A model generated the notes under the pieces. It had not been told where the DNA came from and did not search any database. It was given only the letters and a program-made list of their open reading frames with translations. From NCBI RefSeq assembly GCF_020360975.1, contig NW_025408675.1:2170001-2234000 (forward strand): DNA of 64,000 bases, in the 5' to 3' direction. Both the position numbers and the translations under genes were made by a program. Numbering within the stretch: the stretch's first letter is position 1; every line of letters begins with the position of its first letter. The DNA comes from Hirsutella rhossiliensis (lineage: Eukaryota; Ascomycota; Sordariomycetes; Hypocreales; Ophiocordycipitaceae). This document shows, piece by piece, positions 22,710-33,793 of this stretch.

Positions 22710-23830
22710 TCAGCTGATGGAAATAGGATCTTGGTCGTTTTCCTCATTCATTCTCAGGTCAAACTTGTCGGGCTCACTCCGTGCTTTTCGCAATGCGTTG
22801 TCGATCAGGCCCTTGACGGTGCCTACGCCGCCCGCAAACCAGTTAGCAAGCCAGCCTTCTGCTGGAGGCAACCAGGGATGGACCAAGGAGCAGGCCTTTG
22901 CGCTTCCTCGAGCTGTTACTCGAGGCTCAAGGTAACGAGCTTCTCAATAGCTCCAAAGCATTAGGCACCCCGCACGACCAGAGTTCCAACAGTAATAAGA
23001 CCCTTCTTCACTTCGTTCCTCAAGGCACGGCGGTGGACAAGAACGAGAACCTGGAAACGTCATAGTTGAGAGGGCGGGATCCATCCGGAGCATTTCCTAT
23101 CAGGCGAATAGGTGGAGGAGGCGACCCGGGTAATGGCTGCCGATTGCTAACCACCAGCGCCGGATTCAGGATAAAGTTTGGCGTCTCGGGCAGTGGATAA
23201 ATGAAACAATGAGTCTTCCTCGTGACCCTTCAAGTTCGGCTACCGGCCCATCACCACCATATCATGGATGGTGTGACTGCAGCGGGTGTGCCGTGCCGAG
23301 TGGTGTTGGTCGGCGATCCGGTGCCGGCAGCCGCGGGGACGAGAGTGTGTCCAGAGCGAGCCATTCAGGAACAGGGTAGCTCTAGGTTTATATGTATTGT
23401 GTAGCCCTCGAATATTGTTATGTGTGTAACTTTGGCATTCCGGTATCGACCGTCCTCGTGGTCGTGATCCGCTCTTGCGCCTCGTCAACTCGCCCGACTC
23501 GCTTGCACCACTGTGTTCTGCTCCTTGAGTTTGTATATTAGTGAGCGTCCATTGTACGTGCTCGTCGCCAAACCTGCTGCACACCCAAAGTAAATTCCCA
23601 GCTGCATGTACTGGGGAGCCGAAATGAGCGGCTCAACTGCCGATGACCGAATAGGCGAGAAATGTGCCCCCTGCAGAACTCTATTCCCTTTCGCTAAAAT
23701 CTTGTGGGGCACAGCGGTCTCGATTGGAGAAACTGGGGTACTTGGGCTCTGGTAGGTCTGAGCCGCGGCATCTTTTCCTTTTCTTTGGTATTAAGCCGCA
23801 ACTGCCTCCGACTACAGCCACGTTATTGAC
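22710..23830 (-). pseudogene. Decayed minus-strand protein-coding gene, family uncertain
   Basis: From about 23830 down to a TGA at 22710-22712, the minus strand alternates between clearly protein-like stretches and lesions. One frame runs from KILAKGNRV through a Tyr/Gly-rich segment (LGIYFGCAAGL), four stops, then FIYPLPETPNF and a Pro-rich stretch to about 23060. The sense then shifts frame (RALRNEVKKGLITVG near 23035) and shifts again (WLPPAEGWLANWF near 22875, ending in an acidic tail). That is at least two frameshifts and about five stops. The IY-x-(4-5)-PNF pattern and helical tail weakly recall enterotoxin-A-like proteins, but the catalytic motifs are not visible, so I leave it unnamed. 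The TGA and TAG stops could come from C-to-T change. Confidence 0.5.
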
Positions 23831-23899
23831 AAGCTTTTCGACGCGCAAAGATCACGACCTTGAGCCGAGAGTTCTAGGACGTTTGGAAAGCAAGAACGA

Positions 23900-24540
23900 A
23901 ATATAGATAGAAACTCGAATAAAACAGCATCACTTGATCCTAGGTTTCGCTCCATGTTGTGCACCCGACGCCGGAAACGCCAAAGCCATGCACATATAAG
24001 TCCATGTTTATAGGGCTGTTCACAGGATTGCATTCCGGGGTTGATCCCTGGACCCAGTTATCGAACAAATGCGCTCTCGTGCGAAACCAGACAGAGGAAG
24101 AAAAGTTAATTTGCAAATCTCTGCCGGGGTTTCGGGGCGCCACTTCATCTCATCGGTCGCCATCGGCGGGGTAAAGCCGGGGATTGCTAGCTATAGCCGG
24201 TTAGAGCTCAACGTTCAGAGGTATCTCGGATTTCCGGATGGTTGACATGCCTTGGCTGCGGGCTCTCCCGGTCCGGATATCGGCCTCTTGGACGGCTTCT
24301 GTCATGACGATGCCTGTCCCTGTTGTGAATAGTATCAGCTATGCTATAGTGACAGCATGGAGTTGCTGGAGATTGTGGTAATGGGCCTTCGCGATTGACT
24401 ATAAGAGGAGGCAATTGTCCACGTTGCTCAACATGAAACCAACCAACCTCCAAGTAATCAATCACCAGTTCGCACTGCTCTTCTCCATCTAGCTCAACAC
24501 CCCAATCTGGACACTGCCTCATAACTTGCCCCCTCTGCCA
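23900..24540. other. Intergenic, probable promoter of the 24543 gene
   Basis: No coding evidence was found. The last 130 bases before the ATG at 24543 are CT- and CA-rich (AACTTGCCCCCTCTGCCACA), a usual fungal leader. Confidence 0.4.
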
Positions 24541-24542
24541 CA

Positions 24543-25097
24543 ATGCGCCTCCACTTGGCCGCCATCTCGACCCTAGCTGGCCTCACCCTTGCCCTGCCCA
24601 AGGTAAGCTTCCGCCAGGCCACTCCATGCTCGTCCAAGTTCATCGCACTGACATTCTGGGACTAGCCATCGCAGGATGCGACCGCGTCTTTTGATATCGT
24701 CAAGGGTGAGCGCGGTCTCGCAGACTTTGGCGAGGACGTCGTGGCACCCACATCGTCGGATGACGCGGATTTCATTGGCGCTGAGCCGCTCACTCCCGGG
24801 CAAGCTCGTTGGGACTTCGACAGGTCCGCCGATGACCAGCCAGTGGGCCTGGAAGAAATGCCCTTTGACGAAGATGACCTTGAAGAGATGGGCACCGCCC
24901 CGGGCGGCAACCAGCCCCAGTCGCCAGAGGAATCGGCAGCAATGCTTCAGCCAGCCAAGAGGAACCCACGAGGAGGAAGCAAATCACCTGTTCGCTCCAA
25001 CTGCTACAGGGATAGCGACTGTGGAAAAGCGCTCCCTTACTGCTCTGAGATAGACGCCAAGACGCGTCGGGGTTGGTGCTCCAGGAGCAAGTATTGA
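24543..25097 (+). CDS. Secreted prepro-peptide with acidic propart and basic Cys4 end
   Basis: Exons are 24543-24602 and 24675-25097; the 72-nt intron begins GTAAGC and ends GCAG. The product is 160 residues. Exon 1 is almost exactly the signal peptide (MRLHLAAISTLAGLTLALPK). Residues 21-112 are strongly acidic (EEMPFDEDDLEEM) and Pro/Gly-rich. A dibasic site K115-R116 follows, then a basic 44-residue C-terminus with four Cys at 130, 136, 143 and 155 (C-x5-C-x6-C-x11-C) and many Arg/Lys. Signal, acidic propeptide, KR, cationic disulfide peptide is the layout of defensin-type and other processed secreted peptides (general knowledge); the fold itself is not recognised. The gene stands alone. 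Function unknown: antimicrobial or host-directed peptide are both possible. Confidence 0.83.
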
Positions 25098-25099
25098 GG

Positions 25100-26490
25100 T
25101 GGCGACGGGCCCACGGGGAGCAGGAGAAGTGATAAGGACCGTCTGCTGCTAGAATTGAGAAGATAGGAGGCCCGTGGTTAGACGAGATTTCAGATTCAAG
25201 ACAGGCATTTGCCGCCACGCTCTCCTTAATCAGACTTTGGATGATAGATGGGAATAGACACATGAGAAAGGTCGCTGCTGGAGTCGCATCTGATCAAACC
25301 CCATGCGTAAGCTATTTCGGTCGTCTCCGGCCGATACATGCCAACATAATGAACAGAATGTGGAATATTGTGCCTTTCCTCACCCCCATCATAGAGAACA
25401 GGGTATCACAGCATGTACGGCTTTCAAATGGCATGGCTTGGCATATCATTAGAGCATGGTGGAAACCTTGATGGCATTTGACATGATCCATGAAGTCTAG
25501 TTATTGGATAGAACCTGGGAAATGACCATACCCAATCTCGGGGGCGATCTCAAGCTTATCCTCCGATATAGCAGAGGGTGACGTGTAACCCCAATGGATC
25601 TTTCTGATGTTTGCCACCGATGCTTGTGGTCTCATGCACCTCAGACCTAAATATTTCCTTTGGAGTTAATATTGGGTATTCTATGCCTGACAGCCGGACT
25701 AGACTAGGTAATGATCATTGTCATGGCTGAGTTCAGGTAGCTGCATACCTGATAAGGGCCGCCTTCGGATAGAGTTGCCTGTCTCTTGCCGTCTAATAGG
25801 CCAAGGCAATCATCTTCTGCAGTCTATCCGCTTCTTTTGGAACCATGCCCTTATAGAATTAGTACTTGACAATGTTGGCGCTAGACATACTTGCTCAATT
25901 AGCAAGGACGGGTTGAAGCTGGAAGAGCCTTGCTGCGACAGATGGGTTGACCTATATACCTAAACCCCACATTGTCGAACTCCGCTTTACTGATAGCTGT
26001 AGCCCTGCCGGAGGATCTCTCAAGGCACAAGCCTGAGTTTCATCAACTGCAAGACCGACCCTACATCAGTGGCCAGCCGCACCCGTAATGCCTTTCGATG
26101 GTCTTATTGGCTATGAGGCTTGCCGCCCGCTCGATGACTGGGCCTGCATATGCCTTTGGGCCATGTCACGAGCGTCTAACATGCATTACGTGGCCTAAAA
26201 TGTAGTACAGTACGACCTTGGCCTGCCTTAACGCAGGTATCATGTGGACAGCACTCGCTCCAACATGCATGATCCATCCCGTTTCCCCGGAACATAAGGG
26301 GCTGTGCATATGTATAAGCGTACGACGCGACGGCGGATATGAGAAAAGGTAGATTAAACAAACTAACAAATGACAGGGAGTCTACAGATCTATCTATATA
26401 TTCTTTATTGTCCAGTCCAAGTATAATCCGTATGTCGTATAAAGTGCAAAGCGTTCGACGTTTGCCTGGCGCAGTTGGCTAGTCAATACT
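25100..26490. other. Intergenic, no gene supported
   Basis: Several open frames of 60-80 codons exist, but none has a signal peptide, recognisable motif or plausible splice context. I could not support any of them. Confidence 0.45.
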
Positions 26491-26618
26491 TACCCGTTGG
26501 CGGGGCCCACGGCACAGGGGCCGTAGGGAGCCAACCTAGTGTGACCACTCAGTGGGAGGGCCGGAAAAGGCGTGGATAGGCGTGACGGCCCCTGTGCCGT
26601 GGGCCCCGCCAACGGGTA
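26491..26618. mobile_element. 128-bp MITE candidate with perfect 34-bp inverted repeats
   Basis: 26491-26524 (TACCCGTTGGCGGGGCCCAC..) and 26585-26618 are exact reverse complements over 34 bases, separated by 60 bases. Each arm begins or ends in TA, so a TA target duplication with 32-bp terminal repeats fits a Tc1/mariner-type MITE. No coding capacity. The arms are GC-rich and show no RIP-type damage, so the insertion looks recent or too short for RIP. Confidence 0.8.
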
Positions 26619-26852
26619 CGCTAAACAAATAAAAACAGGGAGCCCTCAAGCCGTAGGTGGCACGTGACTACCTGAATGGGTCTTCAGCTTGATACCCCAA
26701 GTCCCAGCTAGAAACTGCGGTAGACTGGAACAAACAATGACGACTCTTCTAGCATTCCACGTCGCCTTCGTCTCGAGTCGCATAGCGCCTACATATAACA
26801 GCGCAGACCCAGACATACGTGGCCATTTTGCCTTTCACTGTCCACACAGAGG

Positions 26853-28318
26853 ATGAAAAGGGAGTTTATGCGCCGTCTTCCCTCCCTCCGACTGAGTCGC
26901 CCACGAGGCGCCTCCTCCCGAACTTTCCTGTTCTCTAGCAAGACACAAAAGTCGCTACGTCCCAGCAACCGTCCTTACTCTTCGTTGCCTATGGACGCGC
27001 TGAACTCATTGTCGTCCAGCAGCAACCCTACACCAAACGTACGCGAGTACGAGTATATCGAAGATGTGGAGAATCTCGAAAACTATCGACCTGGGGGATA
27101 CCACCCTATACAGATTGGCGACAAGCTTCACAGCCGATACCAGGTGGTTCACAAGCTTGGCTACGGCACATACTCGACTACATGGCTCGCGCGTGACCAA
27201 CAGCTCCAAAAATACGTGGCAGTCAAAGTCGGCACATCAGAATCAAGCGCACGAGAAGTTGAAGCGCTCTCCACCCTCGCGAGTCTTCAGCATCTCAGCA
27301 CTCAGCGCCTCCCCTTCAACAGCTTGGGCCAGGCCATGATTCCTCCGCTTCTTGATAGATTCATGCTCCAAGGTCCAAACGGCATCCACCCTTGCCACGT
27401 AACTGCGCCAGCCAGAACCACCCTCTCAGGGGCCAAAGAGGGATCGTACACCCGGCTGTTTCAGCTTGATGTCGCCAGGGCGATGGCTGCGCAGCTCGTC
27501 ATCGCTGTTGCCTATACGCATGCTCGGGGATTTGTTCATGGAGGTTCGTCTCAACTATGCCGTCCCCGCTCAGGGGAATGCTATTTCCTGACCCCTTCTA
27601 CCTAGATCTTCACCCCGGCAACATTCTTCTCGGACTGCCACCCAGCTTAGATCACCTCTCAGACAAACAGCTATACGAAAAGTACGGTACACCGAACCTA
27701 GAGCTAGTCGTCCGCCCTAACGGTAGGCCACTTCCGCTAGGTATTCCGTCCCACGTTATCGTACCGATATAGCTCGGGGAACCGAGTAAGGATATAACCC
27801 TCTCCGAGGCCGGGGTCTTACTCGCAGACTTTAGCGAAGCCTTTTTACCTTTACGGGAATTAAGGTGTGAGTCCTACGCGCCTATATCGATTAGCTCCCC
27901 GGAGGCTCTATTTAAACTAACAAGGCCGCTTTCCTACTCGACCGATATCTGGTCACTCGCCTGTTCTATCTAGGCAATACTTAGCTAGAGATAGTTATTT
28001 AACGGCTTCCTCGCTACATAGGATAACGTTATATATAAGCAGGTTAATGCTCTTAGTATTCTGCCCCCTAAATAGTAGGGGAAATAGGAAGGAAGACGAA
28101 TTCGGTTTACTAAAGTAGGCAAACCTATAAAGCAGCGATATATTCGGACCTTAGAAGCTCGCTTTAAGGACAGCGTGCAAAAACCCCGACGAGATAAAGG
28201 GATGCCGCTATTCGATATAGAGGAGAGAGATGCGATCCTTACGATGCTACGGCCTATGCTTTTTTTAGGCCTAGGGGCCGACATACTACCGACCAAGTTC
28301 TATAGTCTAACTAGATAG
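26853..28318 (+). pseudogene. SRPK-like protein kinase, 3' half destroyed by RIP-type stops
   Basis: Exon 1 is 26853-27543, then a 62-nt intron (GTTCGT..CCTAG), then exon 2 from 27606. The N-lobe has a glycine loop (LGYGTYSTTW) and VAIK-type Lys (YVAVKVG). The exon junction restores FVHGDLHPGNILL, the catalytic loop with HGD in place of HRD. Exon 2 continues with LADFSEAF (DFG-like) and SPEALF. In-frame stops begin with TAG at 27770-27772 and recur at the positions of expected Trp and Gln codons after DIWSLACSI. Base composition drifts to AT-rich from about 27640 onward, towards the transposon block at 28.7 kb. The first 300 codons are undamaged. The family is that of fungal SR-protein kinase-like enzymes, often lineage-expanded. 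It is probably non-functional. Confidence 0.8.
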
Positions 28319-28768
28319 AGAGATAGGCGTTGCTAGAGTATAAGAAGATCCGAGAGTAAGCTTAGGTAAATATATAGAAGGTAAGTGACGAATTACCTAG
28401 TCTCTGCGTTAAAAGCATTCGCTATAATATAAGTTTAGAGATTTAATTTAGGCCTTAGTATACCTTTAGAGTTGCCTCGGTCCCTTACCCTTACTGCGCT
28501 CCCTTAGTCTCGCTACGCTCTTGCTTAGTCGTTCGGCTAGGGTCCTATATCTTTATATCGAAAGCGACCGCACTTACTCTCGCTATGTGCTACCGTATAC
28601 TCTCTCCGTTCGCATCTTAGTTCTATCGGCTGGTTAGATAAGAGGGAAATAAGGGCTAGGGCTGCGCCTAGGGTTTACGCAGTAAATTAGCTGCGCACCC
28701 CTAGCGTTAGTCCTGCCCTCTATTCGCAACACCTCCCCTTAGCTACTCTTAAGGTATAAGGCCTAAGG

Positions 28769-28925
28769 TTTTTTTTATATTATTACTTATATATAGCCTC
28801 TAGGGCTATAGCGAGGCTAATAGGGGCCTAGGCCCCTATTAGTAGTCCTAGCTAGCTATAGAGCGTAGAGGCTTATAACTAATTAAGGAAAGGGTAGCTA
28901 TAAAGGTAGAGATAAAGGAAAGGTA
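28769..28925 (-). mobile_element. Short 5'-truncated LINE copy
   Basis: About 157 bases match 37231-37390 almost base for base (CCTCTAGGGC, GGGGCCTAGGCCCCTATTAG, AGTCCTAGCTAGCTATAGAG, AAAGGGTAGCTATAAAGG). Both begin, in window orientation, with a T-tract, i.e. a poly(A) tail on the minus strand. The match ends at AAAGGAAAGG. This copy is more AT-rich than its partner. Confidence 0.7.
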
Positions 28926-29134
28926 TTACTAGTTATTAGGTCTTTATATTAAAGAAAGAGGGTATATACTACTCTATCCTACCTAAAAGAGGGAGTCTAT
29001 AAGTATAACTATATATATATATATATATAAAGTATAAAGGGAATAGGTTTCCCTACTAATCCGGTAGCTTATAGTTATCTAGATCTATTAAGTAACTTCC
29101 TTAGTATCCCTTAGGTTAACTACTATATTTAGGG

Positions 29135-30108
29135 CCTCTAGGTATAGCTATTAATAATAAGAAAAGTATTACCTTACTTATAGTACTTTATTTAAGGGAT
29201 AAAAACCTACTTTAGCTATTAAATAGTAATAGTATTACTTATCTAGCCTTTTAAGGAGGTAATAAAGTCTTAATCTTATAGAAAATTAAGTTTATTAAAG
29301 AACTATTAATATTAAAGGTCTTAACCCTTAAAAATTATAAAGGGAGTTAAGGCCTAGCCTATAGTAAAGATATATTTAACTATTATAGTCTAATAATACG
29401 ATCCTAGCTACTTTTTAAGAGTCTCTTACTTCTCTAAGCTCCTTAGTACTAAACTATTAAAGCTAAGGCCCTTAAAGATACCTATTTTATCTATATTAAA
29501 GCGGGACTCTAGTATAATTGCTTATATAGCCGGTAGCTTAAGTAATTAAAACTATTCCTTAATACGGGCTATAAAGGCGCTATTAACGCGAATAGAATTA
29601 AGAGATCTACCTTTAATAGTACTAATCTTTAAGTTCTAGGCTAAAAAGCCTAAAATCTACTACTTCTTAAGCGGACGGGTATCGCCGCCGGCCTTAATAA
29701 TATAGCTAGTAAATTCCTTAACCTAATAATATATTAAAGGTAGCTTAAGGGCGGCCTAGGTAAGAACCTAGTCGGTAAGGTATTTTTCCTACTTTTAGCT
29801 AAGCCTTTAATATGCCTCTTTTGCCTCCTTATTAGAGTTTAAGATATATATGGTCCTCTTAGATACCTACTTTTAACTAGTATAAAGCTAAAGTATCCCG
29901 TTTTTAATAGCTTTAAGTACTTTTTAAAGCTAGTTTTTAGTATACTTAGAAAGCTAAGGTATTACTAATATAAATAGTATTTATTTTATAATTATAAGGT
30001 AAGAGATATATAAGAAAACGCGGTTATAATATAATATATTTAACGATATAATAGTATTATAAAGAGTACCGGTATTAGGGTATACCGGACTTTAGGTAGG
30101 CTAACTTA
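29135..30108 (-). mobile_element. Pogo/Fot-like transposon, truncated copy A
   Basis: It is an inverted copy of the first about 980 bases of 30247-32094. The outer terminal repeat ends at 30108 (GGACTTTAGGTAGGCTAACTTA). Going leftwards it contains the transposase N-terminal region, and the match to copy B stops near 29135. RIP damage is heavy and no terminal repeat exists at the left end, so it is truncated. Confidence 0.8.
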
Positions 30109-30246
30109 TAGGCCTAAGCTATAGGCGCGGGCACGAGCCTTAACGTGCCGCTTAGACTAACTAAGCTAGGCTAGCCTAATTAGGGGCCGGCCGGCTATAC
30201 TTAATAAAAGTCAAGCTAACTATATATTTATAGTCGGCTTAACTGC

Positions 30247-32094
30247 TAAGTTAGCCCACCTAAAGTCCGGTATACCCTAATACCGGCACTCTCTATAATA
30301 CTATCGCGTCGTTAAATATATTATATTATAACCGCGTTTTCTCGTATATCTCTTACCCTATAATTATAAAATAAATACTATTTATATTAGCGATACCTTA
30401 GCTTTCTAAGTATACTAAAAACCAGCTCTAAGAAGCACTTAAAGCTATTAAAAATAGGATACCTTAGCTTTATACTAGTCGAAAGTAAGGTATTCTAAGA
30501 GGGACCCTCTATATATATCTTAAAGGGGCTCTACCTATTAAGAAGGCAAAAGAGGTATATTAAAGGCTTAGCTAAGAGTAGGAAAAACACCTTACCGACT
30601 AGGTTCTTACCTAGGCCGCCCTTAGGCTACCTTTAACGCATTATTAGGTTAAGGAATTTACCGGCTATATCGTTAAGGCCGGCGGCGATACCCGTCTACT
30701 TAAGAAGTAGTAGATTTCGGGCTTTTTAGCCCGGAACCTAGAGATTAGTACTATTAAAGGTAGATCTCTCGATTCTGCTCGCGTTAACGGCGCCTCTATA
30801 GCCTATATCGAGGAATAGTTCTAATTACTTAAGCTACCGGCTATATAGGTAATCCTACCGTAGTCCCGCTTTAATATAGACGAAACGGGCATCCTTAAGG
30901 GCCTCGGCTTTAATAGTCTAATACTAGGGAGCTTAGAGAAGTAAGAGACTCTTAAAAAGCGGCTAGGATCGCGTTATTAGACTATAATAGTCGAATGCGT
31001 CTCATTATGGCCTTAACTCCCTATAATTTTAAAGGTTAAGACCTTTAATACTAATAGTTCCCTAACGAACTTAATTTTCTATAAGATTAGGACTTTATTG
31101 CCTCCTTAAAGGGCTAGATAAGTAATACTATCGCTATTTAGTAGCTAAAGTAGGTTTTTATCCCTTAAATAAGGCACTATAAGTAGGGTAATACTCTTAT
31201 TATTATTAACGGCTACGGGAGTTATTAGACTAATGATTTTATATACGAATACTTCTAGAATAGTATATATCTCCTTTTCCTACTATTATACTCCTTATAT
31301 ATCCTCTAACTACTCGATATCTCGGTTTTCTCGCCTATTAAGGCCGCATACCGACGTTAACTCGAGAAAATCGCATCTTTCGACGATATAGCGCTAATTA
31401 GCAAGGCTACCTTCCTTCGTATCTACTACGAAGCCCGGCAGGCTAGCCTAACCGAAAATAACATTAAGGGAGGTTAGCGCGGGTCTAGTTTATAGCCAAT
31501 TAATATAGTAAAGCCCTTATTAAGCCGCTTTATCTTGCCGCAGCCGTCAACGCCGTCAACGCTATTAAAAAGGAAGAATATTAGCTCCTTAGCTAATAAC
31601 GATGCCCTTAAAACGCCTAAACGATTATAAGAAGTTCGCCGCCTCGTTGTAGGGCTAGAAAATCGCGGTCAAGTTGACCGTATAATCCGACTACTCTTTA
31701 GCAAAGTTGGCCGCGCCCTTAACAATCAAAATTGGCAGCTTACAGCTGCCCAGCTTCGAATACAACAGCTTGAGCATCAATTGCATCGTCTACGGCCTCG
31801 AAAACAGAAAAAGGTTCTATAGGATCTTAATGGCCGGTTCGTACGGATTGATCAAGTTATTAAGACGAGGCAGCGGCTCGAGCGCATCCTCGAGCCGGCT
31901 GCTATTGCCGCAGCCAATCAAGACGCAGATTTTGAAGCTCTATGTGGTAGCTGGCAGCTTGAATAGCTAGAAAACACTATAATTGACTATCGTAACGTTA
32001 AAATGCGGCTTCAATTACTGTTGGAATGTGCCTGCCTTGGTGTTGTGGAGAGTGCCGGTGTTGGGGTGTGCCGGACTTTAGGTGGGCTGACTTA
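30247..32094 (+). mobile_element. Pogo/Fot-like DNA transposon, copy B, full length
   Basis: About 47-bp terminal inverted repeats lie at 30247-30293 (TAAGTTAGCCCACCTAAAGT..) and 32048-32094 (..ACTTTAGGTGGGCTGACTTA). TA sits at both outer edges, as pogo elements require. Internal plus-strand frames encode a CENP-B/pogo transposase: an N-terminal HTH, then KAGGDTRLLKK-like and WISGFLA-type segments near 30680-30730, a DDE catalytic part around 30870-31300, and a C-terminal part with LRRLVVGLENRGQVDR-like and LNNQNWQLTAAQLRIQQ segments to about 31970. RIP-type stops interrupt it up to about 31600. The last 500 bases have normal composition and an almost clean frame. Confidence 0.88.
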
Positions 32095-32170
32095 CGAAAA
32101 GTGGGTCGACGGTCGGGCTACATGGGGGGGGGAGGGGGGGGGGCGGTCAGCTTGACCACATAGTCCCGCA

Positions 32171-33319
32171 ATGCCAAATCCGTCAAATATAACCCTGGCA
32201 GCTCCTGGCCCCCCAAACCAAGCGCACTCTCCGTCGGTAATCCTGCCGGTCGACCCTGACGCGAAGTCGACTCTGGACGAAGCTTTGGGGTCGCTCAGCG
32301 TGTCTGATAACGAGATCTGGCCCAAGGAGTGGAAGGATGACGACGAGAATCCTGGATACAACCTGGACAAGTTTCTCGCCGACATGCGCAGACGAGAGGC
32401 GTACTATGACTCGCTCGGCGTGCCATGCAGCCGAGTTACTACGGACACGCATGGTAATACCACGCTACAGCCCCGCCAGTGGGTCAGCCTGGAAGCTGCC
32501 GACTTCACCGGCCTCGAGGACAATCTTGATACCGAGTATATCGCCTTAACCCGAGAAGTCCCTGCCGACCAGCTTGGGAAAGCAACAGACTACAAGATGG
32601 TGGGCAACTCGCGGCAGGGGATGGAAATGACCACTGTTCCCAAGGCGGAGGTAGCCGCCCTCGAGGCTCAAGGCTGGGAAGTGTAGTACGCTCCAAGCCC
32701 CCCTCTCGACATCAAGCAGCACTACCGAGATCGCCGAACTGTTGAGCGTCCGGTGGACGTCGTGTCGTATGATCAGCCGGCCGCGGACACAATGCGCTAC
32801 CTCGAGCACGGCAACAACTTCATCAGCTCCGCTATGACCAAGGACAACTGGCGTCCTGGCCAGCTGATCGGTCAAAATGGATCGGACCCTGCGACGATAG
32901 CCCAATCGCCGTCCTTCTTGCCCCCCGACCGCCATGACGACATGTCCGAGCGTCGTTCAGCCACATCGACCGGGCACATCTTGCAACATCGACGACCGGC
33001 TGGTGTCGGTCTTGGCTGGGGTGACTACGACAGGCATGTCCGCTGGCAATCATACGGCCGTCGAGTCACCAAGGACATGGTGGAGAAGCAGAATTGGCAA
33101 ACGGATCTATTGGCGCCATCCAGATTTTTCAACGAGTCGGGCGAGGTTGTAAAGACCGTTACCAAACCATTCGAACGAAGAGATCTGCCCTCTCAACCTC
33201 AGAAACCCGTCTCACTGTACGACCGGCTCAATCCGCGAGACGGTCGAACTCCAGAGGCTCCGGCGGAAAAAAACTCGGAAACCCCAGCTTGGCCCGGGAC
33301 CTACAACGATGACGAGTGA
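32171..33319 (+). pseudogene. Unidentified protein, one in-frame TAG in an otherwise open 382-codon frame
   Basis: From ATG 32171 the frame runs 171 codons to TAG at 32684-32686. It then continues in the same frame for another 210 codons to TGA at 33317-33319. Codon use and composition are alike on both sides: acidic in the first part (WPKEWKDDDENPGYNLDKF), Arg/Asp/Pro-rich in the second (GVGLGWGDYDRHVRWQSYGRR). A single C-to-T change of a Gln codon would explain the TAG, as would readthrough. There is no signal peptide or known domain. It starts only 77 bases beyond the right end of pogo copy B, so the original 5' end may have been altered by that insertion. The spacer holds a long G tract (32124-32143). 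Confidence 0.55.
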
Positions 33320-33466
33320 GGTCGTCCATTCGGTCACTTGCTAGCTACGCCAAAACCTCGCACCCGAGTAGCCTGAGTCGACCGCTTTTAGCTCCTCCAG
33401 GCCGAGGCTTGCCGTCACCTCAATTCCCTGATCGGTGGATGGGCGAAAGCCCATCTCTTCTACCTA

Positions 33467-33581
33467 ATTCCTTGATGGGTGTAAACCCGATTCCTTGGTG
33501 GGTGCAAACCCGATTCCTTGGTGGGTGAAAACCTGATTCCTTGATGGGTGAAAACCGGATTCCTTGATGGGTGAAAACCCT
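33467..33581. repeat. Tandem repeat, five 23-bp units
   Basis: Units start at 33467, 33490, 33513, 33536 and 33559 with consensus ATTCCTTGRTGGGTGNAAACCYG. Each keeps CCTTG-TGGGTG. 23 bases is not a codon multiple, so any frame through it changes register each unit. It lies between the TAG-split ORF and a tRNA-like B box. Confidence 0.9.
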
Positions 33582-33674
33582 TGGGCTTTGGCCCTAAAGC
33601 GTCGTTGATGCCTCGGCATCTGGTCGCCCTGAGTATCTACTCTTCTCGCCAATGCGGGACAGTGCTACCAGGGA

Positions 33675-33691
33675 GCGGGTTCGATTCCCGC
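33675..33691 (+). other. tRNA T-arm / Pol III B-box-like sequence
   Basis: GCGGG-TTCGATT-CCCGC forms a perfect 5-bp stem with a 7-nt loop and contains the exact B-box consensus GGTTCGANTCC (33678-33688). Upstream bases do not fold into a convincing acceptor or anticodon arm. It may be a tRNA fragment or the promoter of a SINE, or chance. Confidence 0.35.
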
Positions 33692-33793
33692 GCGATGTCA
33701 CAGCCTGGTGGAGTTGAGGACGGCCCAGCCATTGCCCAGCAAGGCGATGTCTAAGGTGAGTTGACCATGCGTTGTGTTTTTATTGACACATTC

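Noticed and set aside
31707..31970. 87-codon plus-strand frame
   Set aside because: It is a shifted frame over the C-terminal end of the pogo transposase.
33467..33581. CRISPR-like array
   Set aside because: The 23-bp units are directly contiguous with no spacers, and the organism is a fungus.
33655..33700. A tRNA gene
   Set aside because: Only the T-arm/B-box is convincing; no acceptor, D or anticodon stem could be paired.
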